Assembly (NCBI GenBank): GCA_028717445.1
Contig: JAQUNU010000009.1
Coordinates: forward strand, 1 to 19,976
Length of the DNA stretch: 19,976 nt
Reading direction: 5' to 3'
DNA from: Candidatus Portnoyibacteriota bacterium
GTDB taxonomy: Bacteria > Patescibacteriota > Minisyncoccia > Portnoybacterales > GWB1-42-6
In this document: piece by piece, positions 5,829 to 12,785 of the stretch
Position numbering within the stretch: the first letter of the stretch is position 1
Layout of the letters: every line of letters starts with the position of its first letter
Notes under the pieces: model-generated
The model's input: only the letters and a program-made list of their open reading frames with translations
What the model was told of the DNA's origin: nothing
Databases searched by the model: none
Translations under genes and position numbers: made by a program

Positions 5829-7075
5829 GGCAAGAAGTCAAAAATTGAGCTTATTGGGACAAGTTCTGTTTTTTCTTCAGTTCTGTTTTTGATTTCGGCC
5901 GATTTTTTGGCTAAGGTTTTTTCGCTGACTACGATTCTGGTCGGAATGCCGATCAGATCCGCCTCAACCAGTTTTTGGCCCGCGGAAATATCGCGGTCGT
6001 CATAGAGAACGTCTGCGCCTTCGGCAATTAATTTTTCATAAAGTTCTTCTGCGTTTTTTCTAGTTTTTTCACCCTCCCCGAGAACCAAGAGATGGATTGA
6101 AAAAGGCGAAACTTCAGCCGGCCAGATAAGACCTCTTTCGTCGTGACTGATCTCGGCAATCGTTCCCAGAATTCTTGTCGGTCCTATCCCGTAGCATCCC
6201 ATGATAACCGTATTTTCATTGCCTTCTTTGTCTTTGAATTTTAGGCCAAAAGGATCAGAATATTTATTTCCAAGTTTGAAAATATTGCCGACCTCGATCG
6301 CTTTTTCTTTTTTGAATTCGTTCCCGCCGCATTCCGGACAGATTAAATGCTCTTGTTTAATTTCATGATTGATGGCCAGATCGCAATTTTGGCAAATATA
6401 GATTATGTCTTCACCGCTTTCGGCTAAGGTTTGGAATTCATGGGAATATTTGGAAAAAGTGCCACCCGAAGCCAGAGTCAAATATGTTTTTTCATCCAGC
6501 CCGCAGCGTTCATAAATTTTAAAATACGCTTCTTTGGCTTTTTCATAATAGGCGTCCAGATCATCCTGGTCCGCGTGGAAGGAATAAAGATCCTTCATTC
6601 TGAATTCGCGGGTGCGCAGCAGGCCGGATTTAGCCCGAGCTTCTTTGCGGAATTTAGTCTGAATCTGGAAAAGATAAAGCGGCAGATCTTTATATGAAGA
6701 AATAAGACCCTTGGCCAAGGGCACGACGATTTCCTCGTGGGTCGCGCCTAAGGCATAATCCCGGTCTTCGGGGCCCTTAAGCCGGAAAAGAGCATCAAAA
6801 TTCTCCCAGCGGCCGGTTTGTTGCCAATTTTCCTTGGGGTGTAGCGCCGGCATTAAAATCTCTTGGCCGCCGACAGCGTCCATTTCCTGGCGGATGATAT
6901 TTTCTATCTTGTTTAAACTGCGTAGGCCTAGCGGTAAAAAAGAATAAATACCGGCCCCGAGTTTGTCGATGAAACCGGCGCGGGTCAGCAAAATGGCGTT
7001 TTGGCTGATTTCATCGCTGGGCGCTTCTTTAAAGGATTTATAAAAAAGTTGGGATTGCTTCATAATAAATTTCAT
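5825..7075 (-). CDS. proS: Prolyl-tRNA synthetase lacking the INS editing domain
   Basis: Class II synthetase that charges tRNA-Pro with proline. Visible in order: the N-terminal KQSQLFYKSFKEAP and GAGIYSFLPLGLRSLNKIE (motif 1), TKFRKEARAKSGLLRTREFRMK-region (motif 2, about 141-161), the HEFQTLAESGEDII segment, IEVGNIFKLGNKYSDPFG, and GCYGIGPTR (motif 3, about 293-301), then an anticodon-binding domain (about 325-416). Bacterial ProRS is about 570 residues; this has 416. The missing part is the INS editing domain between motifs 2 and 3, replaced by a link with four cysteines (CQNC at 228-231, CPEC at 246-249) that could bind zinc. Two in-frame ATGs occur (7075 and 7063, minus strand); the first has GAG at a usable distance. 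Confidence 0.93.
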   Translation of the reverse strand: MKFIMKQSQLFYKSFKEAPSDEISQNAILLTRAGFIDKLGAGIYSFLPLGLRSLNKIENIIRQEMDAVGGQEILMPALHPKENWQQTGRWENFDALFRLKGPEDRDYALGATHEEIVVPLAKGLISSYKDLPLYLFQIQTKFRKEARAKSGLLRTREFRMKDLYSFHADQDDLDAYYEKAKEAYFKIYERCGLDEKTYLTLASGGTFSKYSHEFQTLAESGEDIIYICQNCDLAINHEIKQEHLICPECGGNEFKKEKAIEVGNIFKLGNKYSDPFGLKFKDKEGNENTVIMGCYGIGPTRILGTIAEISHDERGLIWPAEVSPFSIHLLVLGEGEKTRKNAEELYEKLIAEGADVLYDDRDISAGQKLVEADLIGIPTRIVVSEKTLAKKSAEIKNRTEEKTELVPISSIFDFLP

Positions 7076-7089
7076 TTAATTCTCATATA

Positions 7090-7118
7090 AGTATATCGGC
7101 AAAAATCGTTATTGGCAA
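7090..7118 (-). promoter_or_regulatory. proS promoter (minus strand)
   Basis: On the minus strand, -35 TTGCCA (complement of 7113-7118), 17-nt spacer, -10 TATACT (complement of 7090-7095). The predicted start near 7083 leaves a very short leader before the ATG at 7075. The -35 overlaps that of the divergent promoter. Confidence 0.6.
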
Positions 7119-7140
7119 TAATTGCGGGTTATTGTAAAAT
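7112..7140 (+). promoter_or_regulatory. Promoter of the DUF11-like membrane protein gene
   Basis: -35 TTGGCA (7112-7117), 17-nt spacer, -10 TAAAAT (7135-7140). Start predicted near 7147, giving a leader of about 23 nt without a recognisable Shine-Dalgarno. Confidence 0.6.
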
Positions 7141-7169
7141 ATAAATACTCTGTAATTTCGGTTTAAATT

Positions 7170-9068
7170 ATGTCTCTCGAAGACCTCCAAAAAAAACTCT
7201 ATCGGTCAGAATCCGATTTCAGGGACCGGCCGCTTGGTCCGGAATCTTTTGAGCCAAGCCCCGAAGAAAGGATTCCGTTTCAGACTGAGGAATGGAAAAA
7301 AGAATCGGAAAAACCAAAGTTTGTCCTAAGCGTGAAAAACAAGAAAACTTTAAAGATATTAGGAATAAGCTTTGCAGTGTTGATTTTGGGACTGGCCGGT
7401 TTTTTTGTTTGGCGTTTTTTCTTTTATTTTAATTCTTCAAAAATTTCTTTTGATATTTATGCTCCTGAGCGGCTGGTCAGCGGCGAGGAGGTGACTTATG
7501 TCGTCCGCTATAAAAATAAGACTAATTCTGATCTGAAAAACGCCAGACTATATTTTTTCTTCCCCGAACACTCCATTATAGCGGAATCGCAAAAAAAGGT
7601 TTTTTTGGAAGGGGAGCAGGCCGGTCTTGAGGAAATCGGAAATATAAAAGCCGGCGCCGAAGGGCAAAGTGAATTTCGAGCCAGCATCATCGGTTTAAAA
7701 AATGAAAAGAAATTCGCGCAAGCCAAATTAGTGTATCAGCCCGAGAATGTGTCTTCGAATTTCGAGAATTTGACGCAATTTGAAAGCGAAATCATCTTGG
7801 TGCCCATCGTTTTAAATTTCGAATTGCCGGAGAAGACCGTTAGCGGTCAGCAGCTGGATTTTTTATTAAAATACCTAAATACATCCGAAACCGCGTTCTA
7901 TAATGTGACTTTGCAAATAGATTTTCCGGCTGGCTTTGAACTATCCTCAACCGCTCCATCCGTCTCAAAAGAGAATACATGGTTTTTATCTGAAATTAGC
8001 CCAAAGGAAGAAGGCGCGATCGCTATAACGGGCAAACTAAATGGGGCCAAGGACGAAGTGAAAACTTTTCAGGCAAAAGTCGGATTTGAAGAAAACGAAG
8101 CATTCCGGCCGGTTTCAGAAGGGATGGCTTCAACTATAATATCGGCCGCGCCTCTTTCCGTTGAGCTCTTGCTTGATGAAAGAAAAGACGAAACAGTTTT
8201 TGCGGGGGAAGAGCTTAATTATAAAATAAAATTTAAAAATACGGTTGATCTGCCCATCAGCTCGGTCTATATTATTGCGAATCTGAGTTCAAAAATATTG
8301 GATTATTCTTCTCTTGAATCGGAAAAAGGCTTCTTCAATGATCTTGACAATTCCATTGCTTGGAACGAGTCCGGCGTTGCCGATTTAAAAATGCTTCAGC
8401 CTGGCCAGGAGGGAGAGTTGAGTTTCTCTATTAAAGTTAAAGAAAAATTCCCCGTCAATAATTTCAGCGACAAGAATTTCACGATTAAGGTTACGGCCAA
8501 GGCGAACAGTTCGAATATTCCCATTTCTTTGCGGGGCACCCAATTGGGCGGAGTGGACGAGATTGAAACAAAAATGAATTCAAAGCTGGTTTTATCTGCG
8601 AAGGGCTTTTACCAAGATAGCGTGTTTAGCAATTCCGGCCCCTTGCCGCCTCGCGTCGGCCTCGAAACAACTTATTCGATCTATTGGCAGGTAATTAATA
8701 TTGGCAATGACCTTGAAAACGCGATTATTGAGGCATATTTGCCGCCTAATGTCCGATGGCTCGGTAATTTCCAGCCGGGCGGGGCTGATATCAGTTATAA
8801 CGAAAGTACCGGTAAAATAATTTGGCGGATTGGCAATCTGTCGGCTAATACGGGAATAATGACGCCGGTTAAGCAGATTGTTTTTCAAGTCGGCCTTTTG
8901 CCGGCCAGCAACGAAGTCGGTAATACTGTCGAAATAATCAAGGAATCAAAGATCACCGGGAGGGATATTTTTACGCAGAGCGATCTTGAATTTATCGATA
9001 GCTCCATTGACAGCGACCTGCCCGATGATGAATCTGTCGGCTATGAATTAGGTCGGGTTGCCGATTAA
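7170..9068 (+). CDS. Membrane-anchored surface protein with DUF11/CARDB-like beta-sandwich repeats
   Basis: The 632-residue product has an acidic, proline-containing cytoplasmic N-terminus (1-58), a TM helix at about 62-86 (KILGISFAVLILGLAGFFVW) and a large outer region of four or so beta-sandwich repeats. Each repeat has a phrase like SGEEVTYVVRYKNKTNSDL, SGQQLDFLLKYLNTSETAF, AGEELNYKIKFKNTVDLPI or TYSIYWQVINIGNDLENA, followed by 'P.....' strands such as LPPNVRWLGNF. This is the pattern of DUF11/CARDB conserved-repeat domains in bacterial surface proteins. No sortase or cysteine motif is seen. Its role is probably adhesive or structural at the cell surface (inference). It is monocistronic: its own promoter upstream and a terminator at 9099 downstream. 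Confidence 0.75.
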   Translation: MSLEDLQKKLYRSESDFRDRPLGPESFEPSPEERIPFQTEEWKKESEKPKFVLSVKNKKTLKILGISFAVLILGLAGFFVWRFFFYFNSSKISFDIYAPERLVSGEEVTYVVRYKNKTNSDLKNARLYFFFPEHSIIAESQKKVFLEGEQAGLEEIGNIKAGAEGQSEFRASIIGLKNEKKFAQAKLVYQPENVSSNFENLTQFESEIILVPIVLNFELPEKTVSGQQLDFLLKYLNTSETAFYNVTLQIDFPAGFELSSTAPSVSKENTWFLSEISPKEEGAIAITGKLNGAKDEVKTFQAKVGFEENEAFRPVSEGMASTIISAAPLSVELLLDERKDETVFAGEELNYKIKFKNTVDLPISSVYIIANLSSKILDYSSLESEKGFFNDLDNSIAWNESGVADLKMLQPGQEGELSFSIKVKEKFPVNNFSDKNFTIKVTAKANSSNIPISLRGTQLGGVDEIETKMNSKLVLSAKGFYQDSVFSNSGPLPPRVGLETTYSIYWQVINIGNDLENAIIEAYLPPNVRWLGNFQPGGADISYNESTGKIIWRIGNLSANTGIMTPVKQIVFQVGLLPASNEVGNTVEIIKESKITGRDIFTQSDLEFIDSSIDSDLPDDESVGYELGRVAD

Positions 9069-9098
9069 TATTTCGCGTTTGTCATCTATTTTTATGAG

Positions 9099-9129
9099 AT
9101 TGCCCTATTGCCAAAATAGGCAATTTTTT
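9099..9129 (+). terminator. Intrinsic terminator after the DUF11-like gene
   Basis: ATTGCCCTATT (9099-9109, one bulged C) pairs with AATAGGCAAT (9115-9124), followed by T5. Its loop contains the -35 of the next promoter. Confidence 0.85.
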
Positions 9130-9136
9130 GTATAGT
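9108..9136 (+). promoter_or_regulatory. tgt promoter; leaderless start
   Basis: -35 TTGCCA (9108-9113), 17-nt spacer, -10 TATAGT (9131-9136). The ATG at 9144 is 7 nt beyond the -10, exactly where transcription should begin. No Shine-Dalgarno exists. Confidence 0.7.
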
Positions 9137-9143
9137 TGGATTC

Positions 9144-10286
9144 ATGTTCAAAATTTTAAGAAAAGGAAAACAAGACGGGAGCCGGTTAGGGCTGCTCCCA
9201 ACAGCCGGAGGCATTATTGAAACCCCTGTTTTTATGCCGATTGCCACCAAAGGCGCGGTCAAAAATTTGACCCCCGAAGAATTAAAAACTTTGGGGGCGG
9301 GTTTGATTTTGGGAAATACTTATCATTTATGGCTTAGGCCCGGCATGGAAATTATTAAAAAGGCCGGTCAGTTGCATAAATTTATGAATTGGTTTGGACC
9401 CATTCTGACAGATTCGGGCGGTTTTCAGGCCTTTTCATTGGGGCCGAGGATGGCTAAAAAAGGAAATTTAAAAACAGCCGAGGCAAAAATAAGCGACGAA
9501 GGCGTTAAATTTAAGGACCCCTTCGATGGAAAGGAATATTTTTTAACGCCTGAAAGATCGATCCAAATTCAGCTGGATCTTGGGTCGGATATAATCATGG
9601 TTTTGGACCATTGTCCGCCGGGCATGGCAATGCGAAAAGATGTTGAAGGGGCGGTAAAAAGAACAACGGAATGGGCGAAGAGATGCAAGGAATATTTTAA
9701 TAAAAAAGTAAATTCAAAATCTAAAATTCGAAGCCAGACAAAAAAACCTTTATTGTTTGGAATAGTTCAGGGCGGAATTCATAAGGATTTGCGCGAACAA
9801 AGCGCCAAAGAACTGCTAGATATTGGCTTTGACGGCTACGCGATCGGCGGCGTGGCGGTTGGAGAACCGAGGCAGACATTCTGGCAGGTTTTGGAATGGG
9901 TTTTGCCGCTTTTGCCCGAGGACAAGCCAAGATATCTGATGGGGCTCGGAAAACCCGAAGAAATAGTCGGCGCAGTGAAAGCGGGCATAGATATGTTTGA
10001 TTGCGTGATTCCGACGCGGGAAGCGCGCCACGGCCGGATCTATAAATTTAAAAAAAGAAACCCAAAATTAAAAGGAAATTTTTATGAAACCCTGCAGATA
10101 ACTAATGGTAAATTTGCCAAAGATTTTCAGCCGATTGAAAAGGGGTGCGACTGCTATACTTGCCAAAATTATTCTCGAGCTTATTTATATCATCTTTTCC
10201 GGACTAGCGAGCCGCTGGCTTTAAGACTGGCCTCGATTCATAATTTAAGATTTTATATCCGACTGACGGAGGAACTGAAAAAATAA
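9144..10286 (+). CDS. tgt: tRNA-guanine transglycosylase (queuine/preQ1 tRNA-ribosyltransferase)
   Basis: TGT swaps the wobble guanine of GUN-anticodon tRNAs for a 7-deazaguanine base (preQ1 in bacteria). The 380-residue protein has the full active site: LTDSGGFQAF (Asp90), LGSDIIMVLDHCPPG (Asp155, Cys157), LFGIVQGG (205-211), GYAIGGVAVGEP, and AGIDMFDCVIPTREARHG with the nucleophile Asp286. Zinc ligands are CDCYTC (335, 337, 340) and His366. The residue after Asp155 is His where Glu is usual. Two loops are longer than in typical TGTs: about 12 residues at 187-200 (NKKVNSKSKIRSQTKK) built on a heptamer-like DNA repeat, and a basic stretch at 301-312 (KFKKRNPKLKGN). The ATG has no Shine-Dalgarno and is predicted to be leaderless. 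Confidence 0.95.
   Translation: MFKILRKGKQDGSRLGLLPTAGGIIETPVFMPIATKGAVKNLTPEELKTLGAGLILGNTYHLWLRPGMEIIKKAGQLHKFMNWFGPILTDSGGFQAFSLGPRMAKKGNLKTAEAKISDEGVKFKDPFDGKEYFLTPERSIQIQLDLGSDIIMVLDHCPPGMAMRKDVEGAVKRTTEWAKRCKEYFNKKVNSKSKIRSQTKKPLLFGIVQGGIHKDLREQSAKELLDIGFDGYAIGGVAVGEPRQTFWQVLEWVLPLLPEDKPRYLMGLGKPEEIVGAVKAGIDMFDCVIPTREARHGRIYKFKKRNPKLKGNFYETLQITNGKFAKDFQPIEKGCDCYTCQNYSRAYLYHLFRTSEPLALRLASIHNLRFYIRLTEELKK
9711..9731 (+). repeat. Short heptamer-like repeat inside tgt
   Basis: Three consecutive 7-mers (AATTCAA, AATCTAA, AATTCGA) lie in frame in the extended surface loop of tgt before the FGIVQGG motif. They encode the NSKSKIR part of the insert. Confidence 0.4.
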
Positions 10287-10290
10287 AGGA

Positions 10291-10320
10291 AAAAGACCGT
10301 ATCGTGAGATACGGTCTTTT
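10291..10320. terminator. Bidirectional intrinsic terminator (tgt / minus-strand RNA)
   Basis: A perfect 13-bp stem (10291-10303 with 10308-10320) with loop GTGA. On the plus strand the tract is T4 followed by GGGG; on the minus strand it is T5 followed by a longer U-rich stretch, so it suits the minus direction at least as well as the end of tgt. Confidence 0.9.
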
Positions 10321-10393
10321 GGGGCGTTGGTCTCGGAGGGTTGGGATTTTTTCCCAGATTGCCAACGCAGCGTTTGCGAAAAGAACTTTGGCT
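10291..10393 (-). ncRNA. Predicted ~100-nt structured small RNA on the minus strand
   Basis: A consensus minus-strand promoter (10400-10427) predicts a transcript from about 10393 down to the terminator at 10291. Within it GCGTTGG (complement of 10362-10368) pairs with CCAACGC (complement of 10324-10330), enclosing an inner hairpin TGGGA/TCCCA (10342-10346 with 10352-10356) and a C-rich single-stranded piece ACCCTCC that resembles the anti-Shine-Dalgarno. No convincing small protein is encoded. It has no SRP RNA, tmRNA or RNase P signature that I can see. A plus-strand read of the same inverted repeats is possible, but the promoter and U-tract favour the minus strand. Confidence 0.55.
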
Positions 10394-10399
10394 GTCATT

Positions 10400-10427
10400 A
10401 TTATACTTATTCTTGTGTTCTTGTCAA
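10400..10427 (-). promoter_or_regulatory. Consensus promoter for the minus-strand RNA
   Basis: Minus strand: TTGACA (complement of 10422-10427), 16-nt spacer, TATAAT (complement of 10400-10405). Both hexamers are exact consensus, the best match in the window. No gene on the minus strand explains it. Confidence 0.7.
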
Positions 10428-10449
10428 TAGCTTGGAAAGGGAGTATAAT
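10421..10449 (+). promoter_or_regulatory. glyRS promoter; leaderless start
   Basis: -35 TTGTCA (10421-10426), 17-nt spacer, -10 TATAAT (10444-10449). The ATG at 10456 lies 6 nt after the -10, so the mRNA should begin at the start codon. The -35 overlaps the -35 of the minus-strand promoter. Confidence 0.75.
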
Positions 10450-10455
10450 CATTTT

Positions 10456-11745
10456 ATGAAAGAAAAAGAACAAATGGAAAAAATAGTGTCTCTTTGCAAG
10501 AGAAGAGGTTTTGTTTATCCTGGTTCGGAAATATACGGCGGCCTGCAGGGTTTTTATGATTTCGGTCCTTTGGGCGTTGAAATGAAGAATAATTTGAAAA
10601 GTTTGTGGTGGAAATGGATGACCCGCAATCATGAAAATATCGTCGGCATTGATGGCGCCATTATCACCCATCCCAAAGTTTGGGAAGCGAGCGGGCATTT
10701 AAAAAGTTTTGTTGATCCGCTAGCTGAATGCAAAAAATGCCATCATCGTTTTAAGGCCGATGACATTGATGGGAAATGTCCAGATTGCGGCGGAGAGCTG
10801 GCCGAGCCGAAAAATTTCAACATTATGGTTAAAACGGAGCTCGGCGTGATCGAAGAAGAAAAGACTCAAACATACTTGCGGGGTGAAGCGTGCCAGACTA
10901 TTTATCTGAATTTTCAAAATGTGGTCAATTCAACCCGTATAAAAATTCCTTTTGGCATCTGTCAGATTGGAAAAGCCTTTCGGAATGAAGTCACGCCAGG
11001 CAATTTTTTGTACCGACAAAGAGAGTTTGAGCAATGGGACCTGCAATGGTTTACTCATCCGTCAGAAATGGAAAAATGGTTTGATTATTGGAAGGAAGAG
11101 CGGATGGATTGGTTCAAATCCATTTTTACGCATCCAGAGAACTTAGGTTTTTATCAACACGAAAAACTAGCTCATTATGCCAAAAAAGCTTTTGATATCG
11201 AATACAAGGCTTCACCATTTGGCAACAAGGAAATGGAGGGAATTCATTGGCGCGGGGATTGGGATTTGTCGCGCCACGGCCAATATAACGGCAAGGATCT
11301 TTCTTATATCGATCAGGAAACCAAGGAAAAATTCATTCCCTGGATTATTGAGACATCGGGCGGCGTTGACCGGACATTCCTATTTTTATTAATTGATGCT
11401 TATGAAGAAGAAAAAGATCGAACGATTTTGAAATTAAATCCGAAAATCGCCCCGTATAAAGCCGCTATTTTTCCGCTTTTGGCCAATAAGCCGCAATTAG
11501 TTGAAAAAGCCAAAGAAATTTATAATGAGTTGAAAAATAATTTTAATGTCGCCTGGGATGAGCGAGGAAATATCGGCAAGCGCTATTATTCGCAGGATGA
11601 GATCGGCACGCCTTGGTGCATCACCGTGGATTTTCAGACGCTTGAGGACGGGACTGTAACCGTGCGTGACCGTGATTCGGCTAAGCAGGAAAGAATTACG
11701 GCAAATAATTTAAAATTATATCTGGAAGGAATGCTTAATAAATAA
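10456..11745 (+). CDS. glyQS: Glycyl-tRNA synthetase, alpha2 (single-chain) type
   Basis: Class II synthetase that charges tRNA-Gly, of the homodimeric type rather than the alpha2beta2 GlyQ/GlyS type. The 429-residue product opens with KIVSLCKRRGFVYPGSEIYG and GLQGFYDFGPLG, has a cysteine pair set (CKKC and CPDC, in the FVDPLAECKK...GGEL region) likely to bind zinc, motif 2 around GKAFRNEVTPGNFLYRQREF, and motif 3 around ETSGGVDRTFLFLL. A C-terminal anticodon-binding domain begins at APYKAAIFPLLANKPQ and includes GNIGKRYYSQDEIGTPWCIT. The frame is open 43 codons further upstream (to 10327), but that stretch holds the promoter and hairpins and lacks family residues, so 10456 is chosen. The next gene starts 28 nt after the stop, suggesting an operon. 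Confidence 0.95.
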   Translation: MKEKEQMEKIVSLCKRRGFVYPGSEIYGGLQGFYDFGPLGVEMKNNLKSLWWKWMTRNHENIVGIDGAIITHPKVWEASGHLKSFVDPLAECKKCHHRFKADDIDGKCPDCGGELAEPKNFNIMVKTELGVIEEEKTQTYLRGEACQTIYLNFQNVVNSTRIKIPFGICQIGKAFRNEVTPGNFLYRQREFEQWDLQWFTHPSEMEKWFDYWKEERMDWFKSIFTHPENLGFYQHEKLAHYAKKAFDIEYKASPFGNKEMEGIHWRGDWDLSRHGQYNGKDLSYIDQETKEKFIPWIIETSGGVDRTFLFLLIDAYEEEKDRTILKLNPKIAPYKAAIFPLLANKPQLVEKAKEIYNELKNNFNVAWDERGNIGKRYYSQDEIGTPWCITVDFQTLEDGTVTVRDRDSAKQERITANNLKLYLEGMLNK

Positions 11746-11773
11746 AAATTTCCCGGGGGAGAAATGAAAAAAA

Positions 11774-12736
11774 ATGACAATCGGACAAATCTATAAGTTA
11801 GGCGTAGAGATGGGCATTAAAGCCGATCTGCGGGGCGAAAAAGAAATTCGGCGACAGCTTAAAAAAACAAACGAGGACTATTCAAAATTAAACGAAGAAA
11901 AAAAAGAAAAGTTTGATCTTGAGAAGCTAAAAAATCCTTATTCTGATACAAGGATTCTTGTTGGGGATCCCGGCAAGGAGATAAAATACATCCTGGCAGG
12001 CATTGATATTGAAACCAGCGAACTTTTGCTGGCTAAATATTTGGTCGACCATGGGAAAAAGATTGATCTGGTCATCGCCCATCATCCTTCCGGTCCGGCC
12101 CTGGCCGCTCTTTCGGATGTCATGAATCTTCAAGCCGATGTTTTGGCGAATTACGGCGTGCCGATAAATATTGCCGAAGGAGTTCTAAGATCAAGAATTT
12201 CTGAAGTAGCCAGAGGCATGCTTCCGATCAATCATAATCAACCAGTCGATGCGGCGCGGCTTCTTGACCTTCCTTTGGTCTGTTTTCATACTATCGCCGA
12301 TAATTTGGCGGCTAAATTTTTGGATAAAATAATAAAAAAAGAAAAGCCCGAAACATTAAGGGAAATTTTGGAAATTTTGAAGAAAATTCCTGAATATGCT
12401 CAAGCCGAAAAAGACAAAGCAGGCCCAAAAATCTTTGTTGGTCGGGGCGATTCAAAGGTCGGAAAAATTGCGTTGACCGAGTTGACCGGCGGCACTGAAG
12501 GTTCTAAGGAAATTTATCAGAGCATGGCTAACGCCGGGATTGGGACGGTTATCGCGATGCATCTTTCTGAGGCGCATCGGACCGAAGCTGAAAAAGCGCA
12601 TGTTAATCTTGTGATCGCCGGTCATATTTCATCCGATTCCCTGGGTCTGAATTTATTCCTGGACGAATTAGAAAAAAAAGGGATCGAAATTATTCCTTGT
12701 TCGGGTCTGATCAGGGTGAAAAGATTTAAGAAATAG
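11774..12736 (+). CDS. NIF3-like dinuclear metal-centre protein
   Basis: The 320-residue protein shows the NIF3/YbgI metal-site pattern: LVIAHHPSGP (His103, His104), FHTIADN (His172, Asp176), and near the end IAGHISSDSLG (His284 with Asp288 where NIF3 proteins usually have Glu). The glycine-rich TGGTEGSKE and AHRTEAEKA segments also fit. A charged, helical N-terminal extension (about 1-60, KEIRRQLKKTNEDYSKLNEE) precedes the core. NIF3 proteins bind two metals and were annotated as GTP cyclohydrolase 1 type 2, but their physiological reaction is unsettled. The ATG at 11774 sits 12 nt after GGGGGAG (11755-11761). A competing ATG at 11764 opens a 10-codon out-of-frame ORF; an A8 run lies between them. 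Confidence 0.75.
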   Translation: MTIGQIYKLGVEMGIKADLRGEKEIRRQLKKTNEDYSKLNEEKKEKFDLEKLKNPYSDTRILVGDPGKEIKYILAGIDIETSELLLAKYLVDHGKKIDLVIAHHPSGPALAALSDVMNLQADVLANYGVPINIAEGVLRSRISEVARGMLPINHNQPVDAARLLDLPLVCFHTIADNLAAKFLDKIIKKEKPETLREILEILKKIPEYAQAEKDKAGPKIFVGRGDSKVGKIALTELTGGTEGSKEIYQSMANAGIGTVIAMHLSEAHRTEAEKAHVNLVIAGHISSDSLGLNLFLDELEKKGIEIIPCSGLIRVKRFKK

Positions 12737-12742
12737 AGTTAT

Positions 12743-12771
12743 TTTACGGAATATCCTGTCAAAAATATTCT
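12743..12771 (+). promoter_or_regulatory. Possible promoter for the M16 peptidase gene
   Basis: TTTACG (12743-12748), 17-nt spacer, TATTCT (12766-12771). Hexamers are only moderate matches. The start near 12778 would leave about 8 nt before the ATG at 12786, with no Shine-Dalgarno. Confidence 0.35.
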
Positions 12772-12785
12772 AAATTTAAAAAATT

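Noticed and set aside
10327..10455. Upstream extension of the glyRS reading frame (43 extra codons)
   Set aside because: The stretch contains promoter elements and hairpins, has no family-like residues, and a consensus -10 ends 6 nt before the ATG at 10456.
10204..10698. 164-codon minus-strand frame across tgt, the intergenic region and glyRS
   Set aside because: It overlaps two well-supported genes and reads through a terminator; its residues show no domain and it looks like an antisense shadow.
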